Made by a program: the position numbers and the translations under genes. A stretch of DNA of 48,093 nt from Pirellulaceae bacterium. GTDB lineage: Bacteria > Planctomycetota > Planctomycetia > Pirellulales > Pirellulaceae. Below are positions 17,851 to 26,456 of the stretch, piece after piece; positions within the stretch are counted from its first letter, which is position 1, and each line of letters starts with the position of its first letter. Location: positions 1-48,093 of the forward strand of contig JALSIV010000358.1 in the NCBI GenBank assembly GCA_026989685.1, given 5' to 3'. Below the pieces are notes generated by a model that did not search any database, was not told the DNA's origin, and worked only from the letters and a program-made list of their open reading frames with translations.

Positions 17851-20241
17851 CTACCTCCGCCCCATTTCGATCTTGGCCCAGAAGACTTCCTGCCGGTCGG
17901 CTCGCGTGCGCGCGTCCTCCAACAAGACCCGTCGGGACGGTGTTACTTCGACGCGACGTCCGTTCACGGTGACCCGCTGCGAAAAGTCGACCACCTTCGG
18001 CGACAACCACAGCGTGTACGACTCCGTGTTGGTGTTGATCCGGAATCGATTGGTGCCGCGACGGTGAGCCGTAATCCCGGTGGACCGCACCTTCTCCGGC
18101 GGCCAAAGCTCCGGAAGGGTCACGTTTTCCGGTCGCATCCCCGACACTTCGATCCACCAGAAGAAGTTATCCCAAGGACGCATCGACCGAGCCTGAATCT
18201 CGACAGGCGGGTCGCCGCGACGCTGGCGATTGAGCCACTCGAACAGCGGAATGGCCTCCTCCGGGAAGGACTCGTGGCCGCGTCCCCGGTACTCGACCAC
18301 GATCCCCTGATAATCAGTGTACTTGACATAGCGGTCGAGCCGCGCGACCTGGCTGGGAATCCAGTGGTTGTCCAACTCACCACCCACGAAATAGAAGGGG
18401 ATCCCTCGGACGTTGTCGTGGTAGTAACTGACGTACTTGTGCCCCCATGCTACGAAGGGAATCACGCCGGCCCACAGGTCCGGATGAGCGGCTCCGATGT
18501 CCCAGGCCGCGTCGCCTCCCGCCGAGTGGCCGCTGAGGAACACGCGGTTGGTGTCGATGGAAAAGCGGCGAAGAGCGTCCCGCAGCGACGCCAACACGGC
18601 ATCGTGAGCGGCGAACGAATAGTCGTAGTTGGGCGATCCGGTCACGTTCCATGCGGGAGCCACCACGATGTAGCCGTGCCGCGTGGCCTGTCCCATGCGC
18701 GTCCGCCGCGAGGCCACGTAGGGACCCGCCCACCAATTGAGCTGGCCCTCGGGAGACCCCCCCGCAGGATGCAACGTCACCACGCACGGATAGCGCCGGT
18801 AGGGATCGTATTCCGGAGGAAGTTGAACCAGATACCGCAGCGCTGGCCGGTCCTCGCCGCGGTCCACTTCGATCGACAACATACCCGGGATCTTCGACTC
18901 CTCGGGGACCTCCGTGGGAAGCGGCGGAAGCAAGTGGGCAATCAGCGGCGCCAGCAACTCCGGCGCGCTCCCTTCTTCCTTTTCCAAGCGACTTAAGATG
19001 GCTTCGCGGTCGGCCACTTCATCCCGTGTGGTTCTCAGATAATGAGCCACTTCGTCGCGAACTTTCAACAGCGACAGCGCCTCGGCAAGATTCCGCCGAC
19101 TCGCTCCGCTCCCCAATAGCCAACCTGTCACCGCCAACGACAGCTTTTGGTCCACCGACAGCCGCTCGTCGTCCGCCAGGCGGAGATAGTCGGCCAGGCG
19201 ATCGATATTGTTGATGTTGACTCGCTCGCGGATCTCCGAAAGTGCGAGGTCCAGGACCGCCGCTTCCTCGATCGGCTGGAGTTTTCCGCGGTCGGCCTCG
19301 AGCGACCGCAAGAGCCGTTCCTTCCTGGCGAAGAACGCATCGTACTCCTTCAACAAGTCCTCCACTCGCAGCAGAATCTCGCCCGCCACACCTTCCCGCG
19401 GGAAGTGCTCGAGCAGCCGGTGAGCGAAGGCGAACTGTCCCGCGCTTTGCCGCCGCTCGATTTCATCCAGCACCTCCTGGGCGACACTTTGATACAACCG
19501 GCGCCGAGTCGTCGACAGGTCGCGGGCGTTGGGGAAATCCTTCAACATCTTTTGGAGTTCGACCAGAGCATCCTGATTTCGCCCGGCTTGGATGTACAAC
19601 GCAATGATCCGTTGCCGGTCGTGAAAGCTCTTGGCGTCGATGCCTCGCATCATCCACGACGTCAGTTGGGCTCGAGGAAAACTCGAGGTGGCCAAACGCA
19701 TGTCCCAGTAAAAGCCGGCTTTTCCCGTCAACGTTTCGACCTGGACATATTCGGGAGTGATCTTGGTGATCCCCTGCAACACGTCGATGGTCCGGTCCGA
19801 CGCATAGACCGTGCAAACGCGATTCCCGAATTCATCGAAGGGAGACGTGCGCAGGATGGTTCCCAATGCTCCCACCGTCCGCGTCGAAGAGGAGACCCGC
19901 TTGGGCAATACGATCTCCTCGGTGTTGATCAGAGCGTCCGGAGCCAGTCCGCCGGCGCGGATGCGCCGACGTGCTACGAAGACGCGGCGGAGGCCGTTGT
20001 CGATCACAACCAATCGTCCCAATGGAGCGCCGGGTTGGACCGGCTTGCTCAAGTCGACCCCCACCGAATTGGCCGTGCGCAGCTTTCCCGTCAATTGCAG
20101 GCCGTCGTTGAGTGTCACCGTCTCGGCAGAGACCCGTACACCGGGACTCGCCGGAACCAACACGACCCATGCCGCAGCCGCGATCCAACCGTACCACCTT
20201 CGCCACAAGCCGGCAGCCGAATTTCGCAGGTTCAGTATCAT
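17851..20241 (-). CDS. exported alpha/beta hydrolase (PHB depolymerase/feruloyl esterase-like)
   Basis: A 796-residue protein with three parts. Residues 1-40 are a signal peptide (WYGWIAAAAWVVLVPASPG...). Residues 40-440 are a soluble region rich in charged helices, with a TPR-like QAGRNQDALVELQKMLKDFP segment. Residues 445-710 are an alpha/beta hydrolase with LHPAGGSPEG as oxyanion region, nucleophile Ser573 in SGHSAGGDAAW, Asp624 in GGELDNHW and His656 in GRGHESF. The hydrolase part resembles secreted esterases and poly-hydroxybutyrate depolymerases; the substrate is not known. It follows the zinc-ribbon membrane gene by 52 bp on the same strand and is probably co-transcribed. The unusual feature is the 400-residue N-terminal domain. 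Confidence 0.82.
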   Translation of the reverse strand: MILNLRNSAAGLWRRWYGWIAAAAWVVLVPASPGVRVSAETVTLNDGLQLTGKLRTANSVGVDLSKPVQPGAPLGRLVVIDNGLRRVFVARRRIRAGGLAPDALINTEEIVLPKRVSSSTRTVGALGTILRTSPFDEFGNRVCTVYASDRTIDVLQGITKITPEYVQVETLTGKAGFYWDMRLATSSFPRAQLTSWMMRGIDAKSFHDRQRIIALYIQAGRNQDALVELQKMLKDFPNARDLSTTRRRLYQSVAQEVLDEIERRQSAGQFAFAHRLLEHFPREGVAGEILLRVEDLLKEYDAFFARKERLLRSLEADRGKLQPIEEAAVLDLALSEIRERVNINNIDRLADYLRLADDERLSVDQKLSLAVTGWLLGSGASRRNLAEALSLLKVRDEVAHYLRTTRDEVADREAILSRLEKEEGSAPELLAPLIAHLLPPLPTEVPEESKIPGMLSIEVDRGEDRPALRYLVQLPPEYDPYRRYPCVVTLHPAGGSPEGQLNWWAGPYVASRRTRMGQATRHGYIVVAPAWNVTGSPNYDYSFAAHDAVLASLRDALRRFSIDTNRVFLSGHSAGGDAAWDIGAAHPDLWAGVIPFVAWGHKYVSYYHDNVRGIPFYFVGGELDNHWIPSQVARLDRYVKYTDYQGIVVEYRGRGHESFPEEAIPLFEWLNRQRRGDPPVEIQARSMRPWDNFFWWIEVSGMRPENVTLPELWPPEKVRSTGITAHRRGTNRFRINTNTESYTLWLSPKVVDFSQRVTVNGRRVEVTPSRRVLLEDARTRADRQEVFWAKIEMGRR

Positions 20242-20293
20242 CGGGTCACCAGTCGAACGGAGAAAAGAACCAACACCGCCGCACCAAGCTGCC

Positions 20294-21190
20294 TCACCGA
20301 TCCGGCGGCCGGATCACGATAGTGGACAAATCCCGCTCGCCCACCACCTCGAGCCGCCGCCACTGGTACGCTCGGTCGGCAAGTAAGTCTACGGCAGGAA
20401 GAAAGAAACGGCCAATCTGAGCCAGATCTTCCAGTTCGGGACGCTGCTCGCCACGCGCCACGGCAGCCGACACAACCAGCAGAAAAAATGGGCCACCCTT
20501 GTGAACACGAAGTCGAAAACGGCCATTGCGATCGACTCGCGCATAGTCGCCCCCCCAAGCATGGATCGCCTGGAGTGACGGGTGCAGGTCGCTGATGGGA
20601 GCATCGCCGGGCCGGAGTCCCTCCACACCCAGTTTCGAATCGGGACGGGAATCGGCGGGCAACAACATCACCACCGCCCCCTCGTCCGCTCGAGTCCGCC
20701 CCTGACGGCGGTACAACACTCGGCCCGTCAACTGCGCCGGGGCGGCGGGGCGCACCCCGGCAGACGGCCCACTGCTGTGGCGACCCACCACCATACCGGC
20801 CACGAAAAACACGACGGCCGTAACCGCCAGCAGTACCCCCTGCAAGAACACGGTCAACCGGGAAACGCCGATCCAGTCGCTGCCCGAAGACGCATGGTGC
20901 GTTTGCGAAGCAGATTCCGTCGCCGGGAAGGCAATCAGATCCGGAGCCACACTCGAGGAACGCGCAGAACTCGACGCCACGGACCAACTCGATTCACCGG
21001 CGACGGCACCGTCGGTCGCCATATCCCCAGACGACGCCGAGTCGCCTTCGGCTCCATCCTGTCGGCTCGCGCCCGCCTCGGGAACCGCAATCAGCGAATG
21101 GCAACTGGGACAGTGCAACGCCGCCCCCGCCTTGCGCGTCGGAGCCACCAAACGCTTTTGACATTCGGAACAGCGGAATTGGATCGGCAT
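20294..21190 (-). CDS. zinc-ribbon membrane-anchored protein, unknown function
   Basis: A 298-residue protein. The N-terminus FRCSECQKRL...LHCPSC has four cysteines at 7, 10, 27 and 30, a zinc ribbon. Residues 40-100 are low-complexity Ala/Ser. One transmembrane helix lies near 110-132 (FLQGVLLAVTAVVFFVAGMV). The exterior part, about 150-270, includes GRVLYRRQGRTRADEGAVVM and DRNGRFRLRVHKGGPFFLL, which look like a carboxypeptidase-regulatory (beta-sandwich) domain. Zinc ribbon in the cytoplasm and a sandwich domain outside is a common planctomycete layout with no established role. It sits between a small membrane protein gene upstream and the alpha/beta hydrolase gene 52 bp downstream. Confidence 0.72.
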   Translation of the reverse strand: MPIQFRCSECQKRLVAPTRKAGAALHCPSCHSLIAVPEAGASRQDGAEGDSASSGDMATDGAVAGESSWSVASSSARSSSVAPDLIAFPATESASQTHHASSGSDWIGVSRLTVFLQGVLLAVTAVVFFVAGMVVGRHSSGPSAGVRPAAPAQLTGRVLYRRQGRTRADEGAVVMLLPADSRPDSKLGVEGLRPGDAPISDLHPSLQAIHAWGGDYARVDRNGRFRLRVHKGGPFFLLVVSAAVARGEQRPELEDLAQIGRFFLPAVDLLADRAYQWRRLEVVGERDLSTIVIRPPDR

Positions 21191-21309
21191 CAGAGCGTGG
21201 GGCCAGCAAAGAGATCAAACGAGCGCCAGGGGCCTGCTTCCTCCACCCTACCAAAGGGACGGCGCGCGGACCAGTATTTCCGCCGACTCCTTCGGGCGAC
21301 CGCCGCCGG

Positions 21310-21552
21310 CTAGGACGAAGATTCCGGTGGTCCACCTGCGCCCACACTGGCAGCGGCCAATGCGGCCACCAATAGCAAGATATCGGTGAGCAGCACGCAA
21401 AGGGCGGCCACCGATAGATACCGGAATACGGCCGTCCCCCCTTCGTCCCCGGCCGCCTGACAAAGAAGCCACCCCCCTACAAGAACTGGAAAGAGCGCCA
21501 GCACGACGCATAGGGCGACCAGCAGAATCGTAATTAGGCGTTTGAGCATCAT
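21310..21552 (-). CDS. small membrane protein, unknown function
   Basis: An 80-residue protein with two clear hydrophobic helices, about residues 6-32 (ITILLVALCVVLALFPVLVG) and 44-70 (FRYLSVAALCVLLTDILLLV). The short C-terminal tail is GAGGPPESSS. It lies 119 bp upstream of the zinc-ribbon gene in the same direction. The composition is too consistently hydrophobic to be a chance frame. Function is unknown. Confidence 0.6.
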   Translation of the reverse strand: MMLKRLITILLVALCVVLALFPVLVGGWLLCQAAGDEGGTAVFRYLSVAALCVLLTDILLLVAALAAASVGAGGPPESSS

Positions 21553-21616
21553 CGGTGGCCGTTAAGGTTTGGGCAGACCACCTAATTTACGACGTATGAG
21601 ATGCCGGTGTCAATCG

Positions 21617-21676
21617 CCTAGCGCGGGCGGCGCCCGCAAGGCTGCAGCCTTCAGGCGGGAGACCGGAGGCTGTAGG
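21617..21676 (+). repeat. dispersed hairpin repeat, copy 1
   Basis: A 60-bp sequence that starts CCTAGCGCGGGC and ends GGAGGCTGTAGG. Its first half forms the stem GCGGGC-GGC-GCCCGC. A near-identical copy on the opposite strand is at 41384-41442, and a partial one is at 31089-31117. It lies between the small membrane gene and ilvD; positions 21553-21837 otherwise hold only a second repeat. Confidence 0.7.
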
Positions 21677-21706
21677 AGCGGTGGTGGCAACGGAAAGCCG
21701 GTGTCA

Positions 21707-21793
21707 GAGGCTGCCACAAGACTCATCACAAAACCCCATGCTGCAAGCAACACTCCCGAAGCCGGAGAGCGGCGCGGCGGGTTGGGTTACAGG
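21707..21793 (+). repeat. degenerate copy of the 78-bp miniature element
   Basis: It begins GAGGCTGCCACAAGACTC and shares ATGCTGCAAGCAACA and a GGCG-CGGCGGGTT-GGTTACAGG end with the 78-bp elements at 38588, 38669 and 39457. It is about 9 bp longer, with a partly duplicated left end (TCACAAAAC again), and its right end and flanking TAA are lost. It is probably an old copy. Confidence 0.65.
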
Positions 21794-21837
21794 ATTGAAC
21801 ATGCCCGCACGGCGCGTGGATGTTACGAAGCGAGAGT

Positions 21838-23517
21838 CTAACCGTCCGTGACGCATCCTTGGGACGCTGGCCGAACCAGTTGCGTGTACTTGTAAAGGAC
21901 GCCGCGAGTCACCTTGGGTGGCGGGGCGGTCCAAGCCGTACGACGGGCGGCCAGTTCCTCCTCCGTGCAATCCACGTCGATCCGGTTCTCGACAGCGTCG
22001 ATGGTGATTCGGTCGCCGTCCTTGATAAGCGCGATGGGACCGCCAACCTGCGCTTCAGGGACCAGATGGCCCACAATGAAGCCGTGCGATCCGCCGGAAA
22101 AACGACCATCGGTGATCAGCGCCACGTGGCCGCCCAGTCCGGCGCCGACGATGGCCGAGGTCGGAGTCAGCATTTCGGGCATGCCGGGACCGCCTTTGGG
22201 ACCCTCGTAACGAATTACCACCACGTCTCCTTTTTCGATCTGATTCTGCTCGAGGGCTCGCAACATGGCTTCTTCCGAATCGAACACCCGTGCCGGGCCG
22301 GAAAATCGTTCCCCTTCCTTCCCCGTGATCTTGGCCACGGCCCCATCGGGAGCCAGGTTGCCTCGCAGAATCTGAATGTGGCCGGTCGGTTTGAGCGGCC
22401 GATCGATGGGACGGACGATGGTCTGACCGTCTGCCAGTGGCCGGCAATCTTCCAGGTTCTCCGCCAGCGTCTTTCCGGTGACCGTCAGGCAATCGCCGTG
22501 GAGCAGTCCGTTTTCGAGTAAGTATTTGAAGACGGCCGGCGTGCCTCCGACCGAATGCAGGTCCTCTTGCACAAACCGGCCGCTCGGCTTGAGGTCGGCC
22601 AAGTAGGGAACCCGGTCGCTGATCCGTTGAAAGTCATCTAGGGAGAGCGGCACATCGACGGCGTGAGCCATCGCCAACAGGTGGAGCACGGCGTTGGTGG
22701 AACCGCCGAGCGCCATCACCACGGTGATGGCGTTTTCGAAGGCTCGAGCCGTCATGATGTCCCTCGGCTTGATGTCCCGCTCCAGCAGCAGTCGAATGGC
22801 GGCTGCCGCCTGGCGGCATTCGGCCCGTTTCTGCGGATCCTCGGCCGGCACCGAAGCCGAGTAGGGAAGCGACATTCCCAGTGCCTCGATAGCGCTGGCC
22901 ATGGTGTTGGCGGTGTACATGCCTCCGCAAGCGCCGGCACCGGGACAGGAGCGGCGGATAATCTCGCGGCGCTGCTCGTCATCGATCTCGCCCGAGAGGA
23001 ACTGGCCGTAGCACTGAAAGGCCGAGACGATGTCGAGCTTCTGATCGTTCCAGTGTCCCGGCCGGATGGTCCCGCCGTAGATCATCAGCGCCGGCCGATT
23101 GAGCCGCCCCATCGCCATCAAACAACCCGGCATATTCTTGTCGCATCCGGGAAGGGCGATCAGGGCGTCGTACCATTGCGCTCCCATGATCGTCTCGATC
23201 GAATCGGCGATCAGATCCCGCGATGGCAGCGAGTAACTCATTCCGGCCGTTCCCATGGAAATGCCGTCGCTCACGCCGATCGTGTTGAACCGCATGCCGA
23301 CCAGCTCCTGGTCGGCCATCGCACCTTTGACCTCGGCCGCCAGCTCATTGAGGTGCATGTTGCAGGTGTTGCCTTCATACCACACGCTGGCGATACCGAC
23401 TTGCGGCTTGTCGAGGTCCTCCTCGGACAAACCGGTACCCAGCAACATCGCCTGCGACGCTCCTTGACTCTTGGCCTGAGTGATCGTCCGGCTGTAGCGG
23501 TTCAATCCTTGAGACAT
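21838..23517 (-). CDS. ilvD: dihydroxy-acid dehydratase
   Basis: A 559-residue iron-sulfur enzyme that dehydrates 2,3-dihydroxy-isovalerate and its homologue, the third shared step of valine, leucine and isoleucine synthesis. GCDKNMPGC starts near Cys125, [11 protein letters not shown] contains Cys197, and a third cysteine in [11 protein letters not shown] (near residue 55) completes the usual cluster ligands. The C-terminal [11 protein letters not shown] and [16 protein letters not shown] stretches are family signatures. ATG 23517 ([15 protein letters not shown]) matches the family start; an in-frame codon 99 bp upstream would add unrelated sequence. No other branched-chain gene is adjacent. 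Repeats occupy the region just after its stop. Confidence 0.96.
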   Translation of the reverse strand: MSQGLNRYSRTITQAKSQGASQAMLLGTGLSEEDLDKPQVGIASVWYEGNTCNMHLNELAAEVKGAMADQELVGMRFNTIGVSDGISMGTAGMSYSLPSRDLIADSIETIMGAQWYDALIALPGCDKNMPGCLMAMGRLNRPALMIYGGTIRPGHWNDQKLDIVSAFQCYGQFLSGEIDDEQRREIIRRSCPGAGACGGMYTANTMASAIEALGMSLPYSASVPAEDPQKRAECRQAAAAIRLLLERDIKPRDIMTARAFENAITVVMALGGSTNAVLHLLAMAHAVDVPLSLDDFQRISDRVPYLADLKPSGRFVQEDLHSVGGTPAVFKYLLENGLLHGDCLTVTGKTLAENLEDCRPLADGQTIVRPIDRPLKPTGHIQILRGNLAPDGAVAKITGKEGERFSGPARVFDSEEAMLRALEQNQIEKGDVVVIRYEGPKGGPGMPEMLTPTSAIVGAGLGGHVALITDGRFSGGSHGFIVGHLVPEAQVGGPIALIKDGDRITIDAVENRIDVDCTEEELAARRTAWTAPPPKVTRGVLYKYTQLVRPASQGCVTDG

Positions 23518-23699
23518 GACCGAGAACTCGCATTCGAAGGTGGGAAATCGGGAAGGCGGGAAGGTTCGGACGGCTGGCGGCGCCTCTGCTGGTCGGTCCG
23601 CGACGACGCCAGCCATTCTAGAGGCTTTTCTCGCAAGAGCTACGCCCCCGGAATCAGACGGATGGGACAGCGCCGTTCGAGAATGGAAGGAGCAGATAC

Positions 23700-23729
23700 T
23701 TGACCGGCGGTGATCCGATCTTGCATAAA
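23700..23729 (+). promoter_or_regulatory. candidate promoter of DUF2167-like gene
   Basis: TTGACC (23700-23705) is followed after 18 bp by CATAAA (23724-23729), five and four matches to consensus. Predicted start near 23736, about 100 nt before the gene. It lies in the 320-bp divergent gap between ilvD and this gene; TAGAAT on the other strand near 23620 could serve ilvD but has no good -35. Confidence 0.4.
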
Positions 23730-23837
23730 CGCACTAGGCAAGTTGTGGGGAATCTCCGCCTTTGGGAGGGCCTTCGGGTTCTGGAACGGCTGTTTTTCCT
23801 TGCGTCTTTTCTTCGAATACCGGGAGGTCGTGAGGCG

Positions 23838-24725
23838 ATGTTATCGAACGCGGTGTGCGCCGTTGGGCGGACGATTTGGCACGGGGTTGGGCTGTTGGTG
23901 ATGGTCTCGCTCGCCTGCGGCACCACGACACACTCGGCAGGAGCCCAAGAAACGGAAGCCAAACAATACGGAATACCGATCGACTGGCAGGTCGGACCGA
24001 CCAAGGCGCGGATGGGCGACCTTGCGGAAATCCGGGTCCCCGCCGGATACCAGTTTACAGGCGCTGCGGGAACACAGAAGCTGCTCCAGTTGATGGAAAA
24101 TCCGGTGGCGGGCAATGAAGTCGGATTGTTGACGCCGACGGACGAAGATGCCGACTGGTTCGTCGTGTTCGAATTCCAGGACATCGGATATGTGAAGGAC
24201 GACGAGCGAGACCAACTGGATGCGGATGCCATACTCAAGTCGATCCGGGACGCCACGGAGCAGGCGAACGAGGAGCGGCGAAGACGGGGTTGGGCGACCA
24301 TGGAAATCCTCGGTTGGGAACGGCCGCCCTCCTACGACGTGAAGACGAATAACCTGACGTGGGCCATCCGCGCACGCAGCGAAGGCGAGTTGATCGTGAA
24401 CTACAATACCCGGTTGCTGGGGCGAACCGGCGTGATGAGCGCCAATCTGGTCGTCTCCCCCGAAAAGTTGGCGGCGGCACTGCCGGAGTTCGACTCACTG
24501 CTGGCCGGCTACGCTTTTCAGCCGGGCAAGAAGTATTCGGAATTCCGTGCGGGCGACCGAGTCGCCAAGTACGGGCTGGCCGCGCTGGTTACCGGAGGGG
24601 CCGCCGCCGTCGCGGCTAAAGCGGGCTTGTTCAAGAAGTTGTGGAAACTGATCGTCGTCGCGGTTGTCGGTGCGGGAGCATTAGTGAAAAAACTGTTCGG
24701 CGGCGGCAAGCAGAGCACCGCTTGA
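23838..24725 (+). CDS. DUF2167-like membrane protein
   Basis: A 295-residue exported protein resembling the DUF2167 family. A signal peptide covers about residues 1-35. The body contains YGIPIDWQVGPTKARMGDLAEIRVPAGY, GLLTPTDEDADWFVVFEFQDIGYVKDDE and a later WATMEILGWERPPSYD segment, all typical of the family. The C-terminal ~50 residues are a glycine/alanine stretch and a transmembrane helix (KLWKLIVVAVVGAGALVKKLF). Function of the family is unknown; it is usually membrane-bound. ATG 23838 is chosen because the signal peptide begins there and GGGAGG (23822-23827) lies 10 nt upstream. Confidence 0.85.
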   Translation: MLSNAVCAVGRTIWHGVGLLVMVSLACGTTTHSAGAQETEAKQYGIPIDWQVGPTKARMGDLAEIRVPAGYQFTGAAGTQKLLQLMENPVAGNEVGLLTPTDEDADWFVVFEFQDIGYVKDDERDQLDADAILKSIRDATEQANEERRRRGWATMEILGWERPPSYDVKTNNLTWAIRARSEGELIVNYNTRLLGRTGVMSANLVVSPEKLAAALPEFDSLLAGYAFQPGKKYSEFRAGDRVAKYGLAALVTGGAAAVAAKAGLFKKLWKLIVVAVVGAGALVKKLFGGGKQSTA

Positions 24726-24942
24726 TCGGCGAAAACCGTTCCTCGAAATACCGCCGGGCCGGCTGATTCGGAAGAGACGAAGCGCCGTTTCGTCGGTCAG
24801 CCAGGGGTAGGCCGGAAGAGTGGCCGGTCCGACGATGCGCTCTTTCCGCCGTGCCGTGGGGACGAGTCGTTCCGGATCGAAGTGTTCCATGACACCCGAC
24901 CAGAGGATCTGCTTTGCTCGCAATTCTCGAGACGCGCTTCTG

Positions 24943-26118
24943 ATGACGGATTCGCAGTCGCTGTTTCTGGTGATGGTCCTGATCTATGGGACCGAATGTT
25001 TCACATGGACGAACCTGCACGTGATCGCGTTCGTTTCCTGGTTCGGCACGCGCTGGGACTGGACACGCCCGGGGCGATGGTTCGGCAATCGCAGCGGGGG
25101 GCTACTGGCCAAACCGCCGCTACCCTTGCTGGGAACGACTTTTCTTTGTCAGCTCTGGCCCGTGTCGGTATCCCCGCAGGGCGTCTTCTCGAACGTCTCT
25201 CACGCCGTCGATTTGCCTTGGCGTCCCGACGGTCCGTCCTGGTTCATCGGATTCGACGAAGTCGACGAGATCGCGGCCGATGGTCGGAAGGTGTATATCA
25301 ACGGCAGGTACTTCTGCCAGACGTTCTCCAATGCTGTCTCAAGCCACCTCGCCGAATTTCTTCGTTCCCTGGTTTCTCTGACGGAATCGGAGCGGGTCGA
25401 GGCGATCATGGAGACGCTGCAAGCGCGTCTGGACCGAGATGCCATCGCGCAGCGTCAAGAAGCCTTGGCATCTTGCGACCTCGGTGTGCGTCTCTCGAGC
25501 AGTACGCTGTTTGCAATAGTCTTCATCGGCGGTCCCGTCGCGGTATCGCTCGTCGGCTGGATCCGCTGCTGGCCGTATCTCTTGGGCGCGATCATCGCCA
25601 ATATGGCACTCGCGGTGGCCGTTTTTCACACAGCCTATCGCGAACTGTACCCCGATCAGAAAGGGGACCGGCGAACGCACATCGCCGTTATGTTGTTGAA
25701 CCCGTTATCGGCCATTCGCGCCCACGACACATTGGCTCGCGATCTGTTCGCCCGGTTTCACCCCTTGGCGGTAGCCCACCGTCTGTGCGACGAGAAGACC
25801 TACCGCGATTTTGCCAGGCGATTGCTGCGGGATCTCCGTCATCCGATCCTTTCGGTTTGGAGCGAACGGACCGGGCCGGCGGAGCAAGCCGAGCGGTGGT
25901 TCCGCGAACGGAACTTGGCCGCCGTCGAAGCTTTTCTGAAGTCGACCCAAGTCACGCCCCACCAACTGCTCGCCCCCGATCCACCGGTTGATGAGACGTG
26001 CCGAAGCTATTGTCCGCGTTGCGGCTGTCAGTTCGTCGTCGAACAGGGACAATGTGATCCGTGCGGCGGCCTCCCCCTGGTCGGCTGGAAACAACGCGAT
26101 CTATCCGATACTCGCTGA
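24943..26118 (+). CDS. membrane protein with C-terminal zinc ribbon, unknown function
   Basis: A 391-residue protein I do not recognise. An N-terminal hydrophobic segment (FLVMVLIYGTECFTWT) is near residues 8-25, and two more helices lie near 185-240 (FAIVFIGGPVAVSLVGW and LLGAIIANMALAVAVF). The last 40 residues hold SYCPRCGCQFVVEQGQCDPCGG, a four-cysteine zinc ribbon. The central part has FIGFDEVDEIAADGRKVYINGRYF, which suggests a folded beta-rich domain. The start is placed at ATG 24943 by similarity to ordinary protein composition; more upstream in-frame codons (from 24820) look non-coding. It stands alone between the DUF2167-like gene and the csrA region. Confidence 0.6.
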   Translation: MTDSQSLFLVMVLIYGTECFTWTNLHVIAFVSWFGTRWDWTRPGRWFGNRSGGLLAKPPLPLLGTTFLCQLWPVSVSPQGVFSNVSHAVDLPWRPDGPSWFIGFDEVDEIAADGRKVYINGRYFCQTFSNAVSSHLAEFLRSLVSLTESERVEAIMETLQARLDRDAIAQRQEALASCDLGVRLSSSTLFAIVFIGGPVAVSLVGWIRCWPYLLGAIIANMALAVAVFHTAYRELYPDQKGDRRTHIAVMLLNPLSAIRAHDTLARDLFARFHPLAVAHRLCDEKTYRDFARRLLRDLRHPILSVWSERTGPAEQAERWFRERNLAAVEAFLKSTQVTPHQLLAPDPPVDETCRSYCPRCGCQFVVEQGQCDPCGGLPLVGWKQRDLSDTR

Positions 26119-26170
26119 GTCCCACCACCGATGGCAAGCTCCGTGGCACATCCAGCCAAACACCATCGCG

Positions 26171-26219
26171 ATTCCCCATTCCCCATTCCCCATTCCCCAT
26201 TTTGCATTTTGCATTTTGC
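26171..26219 (+). repeat. double heptanucleotide tandem repeat
   Basis: Four exact copies of ATTCCCC (26171-26198) are followed directly by three exact copies of ATTTTGC (26199-26219). Both units are 7 bp and share ATT. The array lies in the 338-bp gap between the membrane gene and csrA, about 110 bp upstream of a sigma-54-type promoter. Confidence 0.9.
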
Positions 26220-26331
26220 ATTCTTTTGTAAATCCATCCATCGCCTGTCCGCTAGCACGCAGCGCCGCAACGGAGTCTAAGTCAGGACTTGCCAACGACT
26301 TGAGCAGCAAGCTCGGATAAGTGACTTTCCT

Positions 26332-26348
26332 TTGGCACGCCGCGTGCA
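26332..26348 (+). promoter_or_regulatory. sigma-54-type promoter of csrA
   Basis: TTGGCACGCCGCGTGCA matches the sigma-54 (RpoN) consensus: TTGGCACG is perfect, GG (26334-26335) and GC (26346-26347) have the required spacing, and only the first T of TTGCA is G. Predicted start is near 26359, leaving about 100 nt before csrA. A pair CTTGC/GCAAG about 25-45 bp upstream could belong to an activator site. Sigma-54 promoters need an enhancer-binding ATPase, which is not seen in this window. Confidence 0.55.
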
Positions 26349-26456
26349 TAACCTTGTTGCGGCGGATGGCGACCGGTTTGCTCGGTCTCCCGTCCCGTCA
26401 GGATGCGGCAAGCGATCCCTTGCCAGTCTCTTCTCGAAACGCAAAGGAGTGTAGTC

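Noticed and set aside
26171-26219. CRISPR-like array
   Set aside because: The repeats are only 7 bp, directly adjacent and without spacers, so this is a tandem repeat array.
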